The position numbers and the translations under genes are program-made. Shown one piece after another: positions 25,675-34,142 of a stretch of 64,000 nt of DNA. The notes under the pieces were generated by a model, which saw nothing but the letters and a program-made list of their open reading frames with translations, searched no databases and was not told the origin of the DNA. Source of the DNA: Microbacterium paraoxydans (GTDB lineage: Bacteria; Actinomycetota; Actinomycetes; Actinomycetales; Microbacteriaceae); the NCBI RefSeq assembly GCF_900105335.1, contig NZ_LT629770.1, forward strand, positions 124,001 to 188,000, read 5' to 3'. Within the stretch, counting starts at the first letter, position 1. Each line of letters begins with the position of its first letter.

Positions 25675-26994
25675 TCACGCCGGGGCGAAAGCGCGATCCA
25701 GCAGGGGACGCGTTGCCCAGGTGCTCGCCCACACGACGCCGATGCCGACGGCGACGACCGTCGCGATCGTCATCAGCGAGAGGGGCGCGACGATCAGTGC
25801 GATGCCCACCAGCGGGAACACGAGCACGGCAGCGCACAGCGCGGATCCCACCGCCGTGACCAGCAGCGGCGACATGATCGCGCGGCGACGCGCGCGGTCC
25901 ACGGTCTCGACGGGCATGCCCAGGTGATGCAGGCTCTCGTGCAGGTCGCTCTTGTCGAGCACGTCCGAGGCCTGATTCACGCCGACGGAGGCAGCCACCA
26001 TGAGGAACGACCCGATGAGGGTGATGATGAGGCCGGTCCGGATGTCCTCCGCGAGCGCGATGCTGGACGGATCGTCGCTCGCCCCGATCGTGTCGAGGAG
26101 CGCGACGCCGGTGCCCGCGAAGACGGCCATGAAGCTCGCCATCGCGATGCCGCCGACCTGACGCCAGGCCGCCTTCGGGGAATCCAGCACGAGTCGTGCG
26201 GCGAGCAGCCGCTCGGGACGCTCCGCCCGCCGGAGCTGGCGCCCCGCCGAGACCTTCAGCACCCACGGGCCGAGCAGATTGAGAACGCTCAGCGCGAGGG
26301 CGAACATCGCAGCGAGTACCGCGATCGTCGCCACGACCCCGCCGATCATCGGGAACACCTTGATGAGCGCGAACGCGATGGCGATCCCCGTGACCGCGAT
26401 GACGGCGCGGATCCAGTGCACGTTCGTCGGCGCCGTGCGCGTGCGGACGCCGAGCGGCGAGATCACGACACGACGCAGCCCCACGACGGCGCTTCCGGCG
26501 GCGAGCACGAGCACGCCGGGCACGACGGCGGCGATCATCACCGGGGGGAGTACGACTGCCGAGAGGCCGAGCGGTTCTCCCCGGAACGGGATGAGACCGA
26601 TCAGCGGGCTCAGGGCCAGGTGACCGCCGATGCCGATGACGGCTGCGGCCGCAGCGACGAGGACGGATTCGACGACGGTTGCCGTCGTCACCCCGCCGGG
26701 CGTCACGCCGAGCAGACGAAGAGTCGAGAGGCGCTCGTCGCGGCGCCGTGCCGAGAGCCGGGCGGCGGCGCCGCCGAGCGAGGTCAGCGGCACGACAAGC
26801 AGGACGAGAGCGATGGCGGCGAGGCCCTGGTAGAGGACAGCCTCGTCGTCGGTCCAGGTCCAGAAGGCCTGGGCCCCGCCGACGACGGTGAGGACGAGGG
26901 TCGTGACCACCGCGAAGGCGACGATCGGGAGCGCGAGGACGCTGCGCTGTCCGGGAGCGGGACGCAGGAGCAGGCCGAGAACGGAGAGGTTCAC
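25675..26994 (-). CDS. FtsX-like ABC transporter permease
   Basis: 439-aa permease with about 9-10 hydrophobic segments and two copies of the FtsX-type core. It pairs with the ATPase gene upstream through a 4-bp GTGA overlap; I chose the GTG at 26994 for that reason. The frame stays open upstream but only as antisense of the ATPase gene. Such pairs export peptides, lipids or antibiotics or act as mechanotransmission complexes; the lack of a large periplasmic domain or macrolide-type adaptor argues against a MacB machine. Substrate unknown. Confidence 0.82.
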   Translation of the reverse strand: MNLSVLGLLLRPAPGQRSVLALPIVAFAVVTTLVLTVVGGAQAFWTWTDDEAVLYQGLAAIALVLLVVPLTSLGGAAARLSARRRDERLSTLRLLGVTPGGVTTATVVESVLVAAAAAVIGIGGHLALSPLIGLIPFRGEPLGLSAVVLPPVMIAAVVPGVLVLAAGSAVVGLRRVVISPLGVRTRTAPTNVHWIRAVIAVTGIAIAFALIKVFPMIGGVVATIAVLAAMFALALSVLNLLGPWVLKVSAGRQLRRAERPERLLAARLVLDSPKAAWRQVGGIAMASFMAVFAGTGVALLDTIGASDDPSSIALAEDIRTGLIITLIGSFLMVAASVGVNQASDVLDKSDLHESLHHLGMPVETVDRARRRAIMSPLLVTAVGSALCAAVLVFPLVGIALIVAPLSLMTIATVVAVGIGVVWASTWATRPLLDRAFAPA

Positions 26995-27686
26995 GCGTTC
27001 ACCGCCGAGCCGAGGATACGGCCGTCGCGGACGGCGACGGTGCGCGTGCAGCGCGCCGCGACGTCGGCGTCGTGCGTGACGACGATGAGGGTGCGCCCCT
27101 GCCCGGTCGTGGACCACAGGAGCGCGTCCATGACCTCGGCGGAGGTGTGCGAATCCAGAGCGCCGGTCGGCTCGTCCGCGAAGACGAGGTCCGCACCCGT
27201 CGCCTGGGCGCGCGCGATGGCCACGCGCTGCGCCTGTCCTCCGGAGAGCTCGCCGATGCGCCGTTCCTCCATGCCGCCGAGGCCCAGTGCCGCGAGCCAC
27301 GACGCCGCGTGGGGGAGCGCGTCCTTCTTTGCGACGCCGTTGATCATGGAGGCGAGCGCGACGTTCTCCACCGCGGTCAGCTCGGGGATCAGCAGTCCCT
27401 GCTGGAAGACGAACCCGAAGCGCTCGCGACGCAGCCGGGAGCGCGCCGCCTCACCCAGCGCGGTCACGTCTATGGCCGTGCCCGTCGAGGGCTGGAAGAC
27501 CACGCGGCCGCTGTCCGGTGCGGTGATTCCCGCCAGCACATGCAGGAGCGTCGTCTTCCCCGAGCCCGACGCGCCCATGATGGCGACGGACTCGCCACGG
27601 TGCACCGCGAGGTCGACACCGGCGAGGGCGTGGGTGACGCCGTAGGTCTTGACGAGGGCGTGGGCTTCGATCACGGGAGTGTTCAT
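26991..27686 (-). CDS. ABC transporter ATP-binding protein
   Basis: 231 aa, LolD/MacB-like ATPase. Walker A GASGSGKTT at residues 38-46, signature LSGGQAQRVAIARA, Walker B LVFADEPTGALDS and the switch histidine in VVTHDADVA are all present, so it should be active. Start ATG 27686 with GGGAGT upstream. First gene of the two-gene exporter operon. Confidence 0.9.
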   Translation of the reverse strand: MNTPVIEAHALVKTYGVTHALAGVDLAVHRGESVAIMGASGSGKTTLLHVLAGITAPDSGRVVFQPSTGTAIDVTALGEAARSRLRRERFGFVFQQGLLIPELTAVENVALASMINGVAKKDALPHAASWLAALGLGGMEERRIGELSGGQAQRVAIARAQATGADLVFADEPTGALDSHTSAEVMDALLWSTTGQGRTLIVVTHDADVAARCTRTVAVRDGRILGSAVNA

Positions 27687-27742
27687 GCTCCCAGCCTCGC
27701 CGCGGGGCCGTGCCGGTGTCGTCGGCCCGGCGGATGAAGCTG

Positions 27743-27780
27743 AGCGGTGGCCGTCATCCGGGAGGATGACGACCACCGCT
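27743..27780 (-). terminator. Terminator after the double-GNAT gene
   Basis: A hairpin with arms CGTCATCC (27752-27759) and GGATGACG (27764-27771) around a 4-nt loop, extended by AGCGGTGG and CCACCGCT on the outside. It begins 5 bp past the stop of the minus-strand GNAT gene at 27786. No T run follows, as is common in Actinobacteria. Confidence 0.65.
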
Positions 27781-27785
27781 CGTCG

Positions 27786-28865
27786 TCAGATCTTCTTCTG
27801 CCACGCCCCTGCGTACGACACGGGCACGAAGCCGATCGCCTCGTTGATGTCGAGCATCGGCCGGTTCTCCTCCGCATTGAAGGTGGAGACCACGGTCGAC
27901 CCCGGGACGAGCTCCCGCCAGCGCAGGAGGTTGGCGCATTTGACGATCGTGCCGAGACGGTGGCCGCGGTGATCCTTCGCGACCAGCGTCCCGAACTGGT
28001 GGGTGGTCCCGGTCTTCTCCGCGCCGATCAGCAGCTCGTTGTACGCGACGAGCGTGCCGGAGGGGACATGCTCCACCGCCACGACGGAGACGGTCTGACC
28101 GGCGCCCGTGAGACGCGCATCCCGGCGGATCACCCGCTCCGCGTCGTACACCTCGGCGACGAAATCCATATCGCCACTGGGCGCATCGGTCGACAGCCGG
28201 GCGAGGACAGCGGCATACCCGTCGCGGAGCTCCGGCGGGGTGGGCAGCTCCCACTCGAGCACGCGGTAGTCCGGCCCCGCGGCCGCGAGGGCCGCATCCA
28301 ACGCCCGGCGCAGGGGCTCCGGATCGGCGCGCAGATCGAGCTCGCTGTTGCGCTCGACCTGCTCCAGGGTGAAGCCGTGGGCCTCGACGACATCGCTCAG
28401 CGGTGTCGCCGGGATCCGTCCCCAGCCGGTCCGCGGCTCGAGCATGCGGTCGGCCTCCTCGGGCCGGTGCAGGGTCCAGATCTGCAGGACGCTCCGGCCC
28501 CGCTCCCTGGCCTCGGCCTCGGCGCGGACGAGCAGCGCGTCCTCGACACCGCGCCCGGCGTGGGCGGCCGGAACGAGAAGGTCGACCTCGGCGGCGCGCG
28601 CGTCCTCCTCCTGCGGGAAGGACACCGTCACCATGCCGATGATGTCGTCCCCGTCCCGGGCGACGAATCCGAGGTCCAGCGAATCGGAGTCGTCCTGCCA
28701 GTTGGGCAGCATCTGCGCGGCGTCCGGGGCGAGGTCGGGGAGACCGACCTGCTCGTCGCAGATCTGTCGGTTCAGAGCGCCGTACGCGCGGAAGTCCGCG
28801 GCGTTCGCATCGTCGAGGGTGGCCGGGACGATCAGCGGCGTGATCGTCAGTGCGGCGGTCGTCAT
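27786..28865 (-). CDS. Tandem GNAT acetyltransferase
   Basis: 359 aa with two GNAT-like halves. The C-terminal half carries the acetyl-CoA loop (LVAKDHRGHRLGTIVK) and the typical ENRPMLDINEAIGF end; the N-terminal half has a weaker version (VPAAHAGRGVEDALLV). This layout resembles mycothiol-synthase-like and other tandem GNAT proteins of Actinobacteria, but no match to MshD-specific residues is evident. ATG 28865 is chosen because upstream sequence is unlike protein. Two small genes lie upstream on the same strand. Confidence 0.8.
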   Translation of the reverse strand: MTTAALTITPLIVPATLDDANAADFRAYGALNRQICDEQVGLPDLAPDAAQMLPNWQDDSDSLDLGFVARDGDDIIGMVTVSFPQEEDARAAEVDLLVPAAHAGRGVEDALLVRAEAEARERGRSVLQIWTLHRPEEADRMLEPRTGWGRIPATPLSDVVEAHGFTLEQVERNSELDLRADPEPLRRALDAALAAAGPDYRVLEWELPTPPELRDGYAAVLARLSTDAPSGDMDFVAEVYDAERVIRRDARLTGAGQTVSVVAVEHVPSGTLVAYNELLIGAEKTGTTHQFGTLVAKDHRGHRLGTIVKCANLLRWRELVPGSTVVSTFNAEENRPMLDINEAIGFVPVSYAGAWQKKI

Positions 28866-28974
28866 GTCTGGTCCTTCGTGTCGGAGGGAGGAGGAGGTGC
28901 CGGGTGTCCCGGCGTCCGTCCGCAGGTGCACGGACGGACGCCGGGTCGGTGTCGATGCGGTCGTCATCGCCCGA

Positions 28975-29259
28975 TCAGCGCATTCCGCGCTGCATGTCGT
29001 GCATGAGGAGGGCGTGCGTTTCCGCGGCCGAACGGTGACGCTGTTCTCCGACGAGGAACAGGTCTCCGGGATCGACGGTCCACGACCGGCGTGGACGTCG
29101 GGGCCGCTGCGCCCGCTGGAACAGCCAGAGGCCGATCCGGAGCGAGAGGCGGTCCGCGATGCCGAGCTGACGCAGCTCGTCGTCGCGGGGGATCTGGAGG
29201 ACCTCGCGGTCCTCGGTATCGGGCGGATGGGTGGTGCTGTGTGACAGCGTGATGTTCAC
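28975..29259 (-). CDS. Small hypothetical protein, 94 aa
   Basis: Not recognised. The GTG start at 29259 has AAGGAA 7 nt upstream, and the protein is polar and arginine-rich: a variable N-terminus (MNITLSHSTTHPP), then RLSLRIGLWLFQRAQ, which could be a short amphipathic helix, and a histidine/methionine-rich end (HALLMHDMQRGMR). No signal peptide, no transmembrane helix. It lies between the tandem-GNAT gene and a 37-codon gene, all on the minus strand, and may be co-transcribed with them. Confidence 0.55.
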   Translation of the reverse strand: MNITLSHSTTHPPDTEDREVLQIPRDDELRQLGIADRLSLRIGLWLFQRAQRPRRPRRSWTVDPGDLFLVGEQRHRSAAETHALLMHDMQRGMR

Positions 29260-29474
29260 GATGGTTCCTTCGAAAGGGATGGATGGGGTGCGGAAGCACC
29301 ACGTCAGGACCGAGTCGTCGGCCGCGGCGGGTGCGGACGAGAGCAGCGCCTGCGGAGCCGCGAATGCGGAGGCCGGAAGCGGCGGGGATCCATAATCCGG
29401 GGGATCAGAGGGTGGGACGCGACAGAACAGGCGGGAGAAGACCCGGAGGGGGCCTGCGTTCCCAGGCTGCGGTT

Positions 29475-29588
29475 CTAGCCGAGCGAGCCGTGACGGACGC
29501 CAGCGGTCACCGATGCCGCGAGGCGCGGCGCGGAGTGCGCGGGCGCGGCGAGGCCAAAGACCTCTGCGGTGTGCTGAGTGATCATCAT
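29475..29588 (-). CDS. Small protein of 37 aa with strong expression signals
   Basis: A 37-codon ORF beginning MMITQHTAEVFGLAAPAH and ending HGSLG. It has a perfect AGGAGGT Shine-Dalgarno 5 nt before the ATG and a good promoter further upstream (TTGACG, 18 bp, TACGGT), the best promoter/SD pair I found in the window. The peptide is mildly hydrophobic and Ala/His-rich with no membrane helix. It could be a leader peptide for the downstream 94-aa gene (about 215 bp away) or a free small protein. No family recognised. Confidence 0.6.
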   Translation of the reverse strand: MMITQHTAEVFGLAAPAHSAPRLAASVTAGVRHGSLG

Positions 29589-29622
29589 CGGTAACCTCCT
29601 TTCGTGTGGCGATCCGGAGGCC

Positions 29623-29652
29623 ACCGTAGCGAAACTCTCAGGAGATCGTCAA
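29623..29652 (-). promoter_or_regulatory. Promoter of the 37-codon gene
   Basis: On the minus strand, -35 TTGACG (29652-29647), an 18-bp spacer and -10 TACGGT (29628-29623). The start codon is 34 bp downstream of the -10, leaving a short leader that contains the AGGAGGT site. Confidence 0.65.
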
Positions 29653-29738
29653 GCATTTCGTGGTAGCACCGGCGTGTCGCGGTGGAGGCGGGGTCCGCGA
29701 CGACCGCGCGGGATACCGGCCGTTCCGCGGGATTCCGG

Positions 29739-29789
29739 TAGCGTAGCGGCGTGAATCTCCCCGGACGAGCGGTCGCCCCATGCACCTGA
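29739..29789 (+). promoter_or_regulatory. Leaderless promoter with a 12-residue uORF overlapping the smc start
   Basis: TAGCGT (29739-29744) lies 6 nt before GTG 29751. That GTG opens a 12-codon frame (VNLPGRAVAPCT) ending at TGA 29787-29789, which overlaps the smc ATG at 29780 in another frame. smc itself has no clear Shine-Dalgarno, so it may depend on ribosomes finishing the uORF. The -10 spacing is like that of other leaderless genes here. Confidence 0.45.
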
Positions 29790-32700
29790 AGAGCCTGACG
29801 CTCAAGGGGTTCAAGTCGTTCGCGCAGCCCACGACCTTCGTGTTCGAGCCCGGCGTCACGTGCATCGTCGGACCGAACGGCTCCGGCAAGTCCAATGTCG
29901 TCGACGCCCTCGCCTGGGTGATGGGGGAGCAGGGGGCGAAGACGCTCCGCGGCGGGAAGATGGAAGACGTCATCTTCGCCGGCACCTCGACCCGTGGTCC
30001 CCTCGGGCGCGCCGAGGTGCAGCTCACGATCGACAATGCCGACGGCGCGCTGCCGATCGAGTACGCCGAGGTGACGATCAGCCGCACCCTGTTCCGCAAC
30101 GGCTCCAGCGAGTACGCCATCAACGGCGAGAGCTGCCGGCTGCTCGACGTGCAGGAGCTGCTCAGCGACTCCGGGCTGGGCCGGGAGATGCACGTCATCG
30201 TGGGTCAGGGGCGGCTCGACACCGTGCTCCAGGCCTCGCCGGAGGATCGCCGCGGCTTCATCGAGGAGGCGGCCGGCATCCTCAAGCACCGTCGTCGCAA
30301 GGAGAAGACGCTGCGCAAGCTCGACGCGATGGAGGCCAACCTCACGCGTCTGAGCGACCTCGCCGGGGAGATCCGCCGACAGCTCAAGCCCCTCGGGCGC
30401 CAGGCCGAGATCGCGCGTGAGGCGCAGACCATCGCCGCTGTCGTGCGCGATGCCAAGGCCCGCCTGTTCGCCGATGACGTCGTGGCGCTGCGCACAGCCC
30501 TCGCGGACCACACCCGCACCGAGCAGGAGCGGCACACCGAGCGTCTCGTGCTGTCCGACCAGGCCGAGACCGTGCGCGCCGGGATCACTCGGCTGGAGAA
30601 GAACCAGAACTCGATCGCGGTCGACGAGGCACGCAGCGTCGCGTTCGGACTCGAACAGGTGCAGGAGCGGATGCGCGGGCTCTACACCCTCGCCAACCAG
30701 CGCCTCGCGCTCCTCGGGTCCGAGGAGGACGACGCGGCCGTGACCGCGGTGACCGTCACGCAGGCGACCATCGACGAGGCGAAGGAGGACATCGAGACGA
30801 TCTCCTCCGGCCTCGGCGACGCTCAGGACGCTGCGGCCGCCGCCAGCCGCGAGGTCGTGAACGCCCGTGCCGAGCTCGACACGCTCGATGTCGACATCGC
30901 GGAGCAGAGCGCGCTCGTCTCCGAATACGACATGCGGCTCTCCTCGCTCCGCGGGAACGCCGATGCGGCCGCGTCCGCTCTGGCCGCCGTCCGCGGCGCG
31001 GTGCTGCGCCAGGAGAACGCGCTCGAGGCCGCGCACGCCCGACGACGCGAGGCCGAAGAGGCCCTGGAGGCGATCGACGATGCGGAAGCTCCCGAGGGCA
31101 CGGCCGTCGAGTATGCCGCCGCCTACGAGAGCGCCCAGCGTGCGGCGACGGCGGCGGAGGCGGAGCGGGAGAGCCTCCGCGAGCGCCTGCACGCCGCGGA
31201 GCGCGAGGTCGATGCCCTCACGGCGAAGGCCGCTGCGTTGAGCAGTGCGCTGTCGCTGTCGGGAGGTGCCGCCGAGATCGTCGCGGAGGGCGGCCCCGGA
31301 ATCCGCGGTCTCGTCGGCGATGCCGTGCAGGTCCGGGCGGGATACGAAGCCGCGATCGCTGCCGTGCTCGGTCCCCTGGCCGAGGGTGTGCTGGTCGGTT
31401 CCGCGGACGACGCGTTCATCCTGGCGGCGGAGGCCGCGGAGCGCCGCCGCGGGGTGGTCGACTTCGTGGTCGCCGAGGCGCCGAGGGAGCGGGCGCCGCA
31501 CCCCGCCGTCGACGGCGTGATCGCCGCGACCGAGACGGTGACGGCGCCGGACGGCGTTCTCGGGATCCTGGCGCATGTGCTCATCGCCGACGACCTCGAT
31601 GCGGCGCGGGCGGCGCGGCGCGCTCTGGACGCGGCAGGTGACACCGCGACCACGATCGTGACGACCGGGGGCGACGTCATCACCGCCCAGACGCTGCGGA
31701 CCGGATCCGGAGGGGAGCGCTCCCGCCTCGAACTCGCGGCGGAGCGCGATGCGGCGACCGAGCGGCTGACCGAGATCCAGATCGTCGTCGACTCCCTGCG
31801 GGAGGCCCGCATCGACGCCGACGAGGCGGTGGAGGAGACACGGCGTCAGGCGAAGGACGCGCTGCGCGCCCTCCGCGAGCACGACGCCGCCCTCGCGACG
31901 CACGCGGAGCAGGTCAATAAGGTGACCGTGCGCCATGAGGCCGCTGTCGCCGAATGCGATCGTCTCGAGACCGGGCTCGCTCAGGCGCAGGCCGCCGTGG
32001 CGGACGCGGAGGCGAAGGCGGAGGCCGCGAAGGCGGAGCTCGATGCCGCCGTCGCGGCGCCGCGTCCGGTGCTCGACGCGTCTGCGCGGGACGGCCTGTT
32101 GGAGGCCCTGGAGCGGGCCCGCGAGGGCGAGGTCCGCGCCCGCCTGGAGGTCGAGACCCTGCGCGAGCGGGTCCGTGCCGCGCAGTCCCGGGTGACCGCG
32201 TTGGAGCGCCAGCGCGAGCAGGAGCGGGACGCCGCGGCGGAGGCCGCCCGGCGCGCCGTCATCCGCCGGGCGCAGCGCGAGGCGGCGTCCGGGGTCGTGG
32301 ACGAGCTGCCGCGCATCCTCGACTCCCTCGACCGCTCGGTCACCGAGGCCCGCGTCGCCCTGGCGGAGGCGGAAGCAGCTCGGTCGGCGCAGAACGAGGA
32401 ACTCGTCGCCCTGCGCGCCCAGGAGTCGTCCCTGCGGGAACGGCTGGTCGGGCTCACGGAGAGCGTGCACGGCCTGGAGTTGCAGATCCACGAGAAGAAG
32501 CTCCACCTGAACAGCCTGTTGGAGCGCGTGTCCTCGGAACTCTCGCTGGACGAGGACGTGCTCGTCGCCGAGTACGGTCCTGATCAGCTCGTGCCGCGGG
32601 ATCCCGGGACGGAGCCGGCCGACGGCGAACTGCTCGACGACACCGCGATCCCGTTCGACCGGCGCATCCAGCAGCGGCGCCTGGCGGACGCGGAGCGGAA

Positions 32701-33325
32701 ACTCGCCCAGCTCGGGCGGGTCAACCCGCTCGCGCTGGAGGAGTTCGCCGCCCTGGAGCAGCGCCACGCGTTCCTCACCACCCAGCTCGCGGACCTGACG
32801 CAGACCCGGCAGGATCTCCTGACGATCATCGCCGACCTCGACGAGCGCATGCAGACGATCTTCGCCAGCGCATTCGAGGACACCAAGGAGGCGTTCGGCC
32901 AGGTCTTCCCGCTGCTGTTCCCCGGAGGCACGGGCAGCATCTCGCTGACCGATCCGGAGAACATGCTGACGACGGGGATCGAGGTCTCGGTCCGTCCCGT
33001 CGGGAAGAAGATCGAGCGGTTGTCGCTGTTGTCCGGTGGTGAGCGGTCTCTGGCCGCGGTGGCGCTCCTGGTGGCGATTTTCAAGGCGCGTCCCAGCCCG
33101 TTCTACATCCTCGACGAGGTCGAGGCCGCGCTCGACGACGCGAACCTCGGCCGGCTGCTCACGGTCTTCGAGCAGCTGCGCGAGAGCTCCCAGCTCCTCG
33201 TCATCACGCACCAGAAGCGGACGATGGAGATCGCCGACGCGCTCTACGGCGTGTCGATGCGCCAGGACGGCGTCTCCGCGGTGGTCGGTCAGCGCGTCGG
33301 CGACCGCGCCGCCGCCGCGGTCTGA
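29780..33325 (+). CDS. smc: Chromosome segregation protein SMC
   Basis: 1181 aa, full-length condensin ATPase that folds and segregates the chromosome with ScpAB. Walker A GPNGSGKSN is at residues 31-39; coiled-coil arms run about 170-480 and 650-1000; the hinge is about 490-640 (GGPGIRGLVGDAVQVRAGY); the C-terminal head holds LSGGERSLAAVALL and Walker B PFYILDEVEAALDD. All ATPase motifs are intact. The ATG at 29780 matches the conserved N-terminus MHLKSLTLKGFKSFA. Transcription probably starts at 29751 with an overlapping short uORF. ftsY lies about 0.8 kb downstream, a common arrangement. Confidence 0.97.
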   Translation: MHLKSLTLKGFKSFAQPTTFVFEPGVTCIVGPNGSGKSNVVDALAWVMGEQGAKTLRGGKMEDVIFAGTSTRGPLGRAEVQLTIDNADGALPIEYAEVTISRTLFRNGSSEYAINGESCRLLDVQELLSDSGLGREMHVIVGQGRLDTVLQASPEDRRGFIEEAAGILKHRRRKEKTLRKLDAMEANLTRLSDLAGEIRRQLKPLGRQAEIAREAQTIAAVVRDAKARLFADDVVALRTALADHTRTEQERHTERLVLSDQAETVRAGITRLEKNQNSIAVDEARSVAFGLEQVQERMRGLYTLANQRLALLGSEEDDAAVTAVTVTQATIDEAKEDIETISSGLGDAQDAAAAASREVVNARAELDTLDVDIAEQSALVSEYDMRLSSLRGNADAAASALAAVRGAVLRQENALEAAHARRREAEEALEAIDDAEAPEGTAVEYAAAYESAQRAATAAEAERESLRERLHAAEREVDALTAKAAALSSALSLSGGAAEIVAEGGPGIRGLVGDAVQVRAGYEAAIAAVLGPLAEGVLVGSADDAFILAAEAAERRRGVVDFVVAEAPRERAPHPAVDGVIAATETVTAPDGVLGILAHVLIADDLDAARAARRALDAAGDTATTIVTTGGDVITAQTLRTGSGGERSRLELAAERDAATERLTEIQIVVDSLREARIDADEAVEETRRQAKDALRALREHDAALATHAEQVNKVTVRHEAAVAECDRLETGLAQAQAAVADAEAKAEAAKAELDAAVAAPRPVLDASARDGLLEALERAREGEVRARLEVETLRERVRAAQSRVTALERQREQERDAAAEAARRAVIRRAQREAASGVVDELPRILDSLDRSVTEARVALAEAEAARSAQNEELVALRAQESSLRERLVGLTESVHGLELQIHEKKLHLNSLLERVSSELSLDEDVLVAEYGPDQLVPRDPGTEPADGELLDDTAIPFDRRIQQRRLADAERKLAQLGRVNPLALEEFAALEQRHAFLTTQLADLTQTRQDLLTIIADLDERMQTIFASAFEDTKEAFGQVFPLLFPGGTGSISLTDPENMLTTGIEVSVRPVGKKIERLSLLSGGERSLAAVALLVAIFKARPSPFYILDEVEAALDDANLGRLLTVFEQLRESSQLLVITHQKRTMEIADALYGVSMRQDGVSAVVGQRVGDRAAAAV

Positions 33326-33335
33326 CTCGCCCCGG

Positions 33336-33417
33336 GCACAGCTGCGGAGATCGTGACCCCCACCTGGCGTGTCGACGGTCCGATCCGGCGTGTCGCCCGC
33401 GGTCTCCGAAGCTGTGC
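33336..33417. repeat. Inverted repeat with internal direct repeats between smc and the hydrolase gene
   Basis: Outer arms GCACAGCTGCGGAGA (33336-33350) and TCTCCGAAGCTGTGC (33403-33417) are complementary with one mismatch. Between them GGCGTGTCG occurs twice (33366 and 33387). The element fills the gap between two convergent genes. It could act as a bidirectional terminator or as a repetitive extragenic element; the same 9-mer is also found at 29671 upstream of smc. Confidence 0.5.
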
Positions 33418-33436
33418 TCGGACGGACCACGGCGGG

Positions 33437-34114
33437 TCACACCGTGAGCGACTGTTCGAATCCGGTGACGGCGGCGGGGAACTCGGGGTGATCCTGGGGG
33501 CGGTGAGCGAAACCGGAGAGGACGATGTGGTCGGCCCCGACATCGACGAGACGTCGGGCGATGAGCTCGTACTCCTCGTTCCAGCCGCCGGTGACGACGA
33601 AGGTCGGCACGGCGGCGAGAGAACGCTCCCGGATCCCGTGTCCCCAGGGGAGATTCGCGGCCGCCCAGTGCTCCGCGACCGCGCGTTCGTCCGGCCAGGA
33701 CTCGCGGTCCAGCGGGCCGCCGAACATGAGCGGGCGCAGGATCGACCAGAAGCCGTAGAGGTCGTCCTCGGCCGCGCGTGATCGCGCCTCCGTGACCACG
33801 GCGATATGCCGCTCGATCGGCGCGTCACCGCGAGCGATGTCGTACAGGGCGGGCTCGACGAGGACGAGGCCGCACACCCGCAGACCGTCGGCGACGGCGC
33901 GGACGGCGGTCACAGCGCCGATGGAGTGGGCGAACAGGAGCGGCGACCGGTCACGTTCTCCCTCGACGAGCGCGCCCGCCTGCGCTTCGACGGACGACTC
34001 CGGCGGGAAGCTGAGGAAGGTCCCCGACTCCGGATCCTGCGAGGGCCACGCGGCCGTGCCGCGCCTCCCGGCGCCATGGAGGAACACCCGGTGCGGGAGC
34101 GGCGCGCGGTGCAT
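33437..34114 (-). CDS. Alpha/beta hydrolase
   Basis: 225 aa, alpha/beta-hydrolase fold. The nucleophile elbow is FAHSIGAVTA (Ser in A-H-S-I-G, near residue 63), the oxyanion region is HGAGRRG near the start and the likely catalytic His is in SGFAHRPQDHPEF near the end. No lid or secretion signal, so probably cytosolic. Substrate unknown. TAGCAT lies 6 nt before the ATG on the minus strand; the divergent ftsY gene has its own box 4 bp further, giving back-to-back leaderless promoters in 28 bp. Confidence 0.8.
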   Translation of the reverse strand: MHRAPLPHRVFLHGAGRRGTAAWPSQDPESGTFLSFPPESSVEAQAGALVEGERDRSPLLFAHSIGAVTAVRAVADGLRVCGLVLVEPALYDIARGDAPIERHIAVVTEARSRAAEDDLYGFWSILRPLMFGGPLDRESWPDERAVAEHWAAANLPWGHGIRERSLAAVPTFVVTGGWNEEYELIARRLVDVGADHIVLSGFAHRPQDHPEFPAAVTGFEQSLTV

Positions 34115-34120
34115 CCCTGG

Positions 34121-34136
34121 ATGCTACCCGTAGGCT
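34121..34136. promoter_or_regulatory. Divergent leaderless -10 boxes of the hydrolase gene and ftsY
   Basis: Minus-strand TAGCAT (34126-34121) is 6 nt from the hydrolase ATG and plus-strand TAGGCT (34131-34136) is 6 nt from the ftsY ATG. The boxes are 4 bp apart in a 28-bp intergenic space, a second case of the arrangement at 18862-18871. Confidence 0.6.
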
Positions 34137-34142
34137 GGACGC

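Noticed and set aside
29283..29594. 103-codon plus-strand frame upstream of smc
   Set aside because: Arg/Gly-rich, no ribosome site, and it covers the better-supported 37-codon gene on the other strand.
29585..33430. 1281-codon open frame on the minus strand opposite smc
   Set aside because: It mirrors smc codon structure; no domain, no start signal, and the true gene on the other strand has all SMC motifs.
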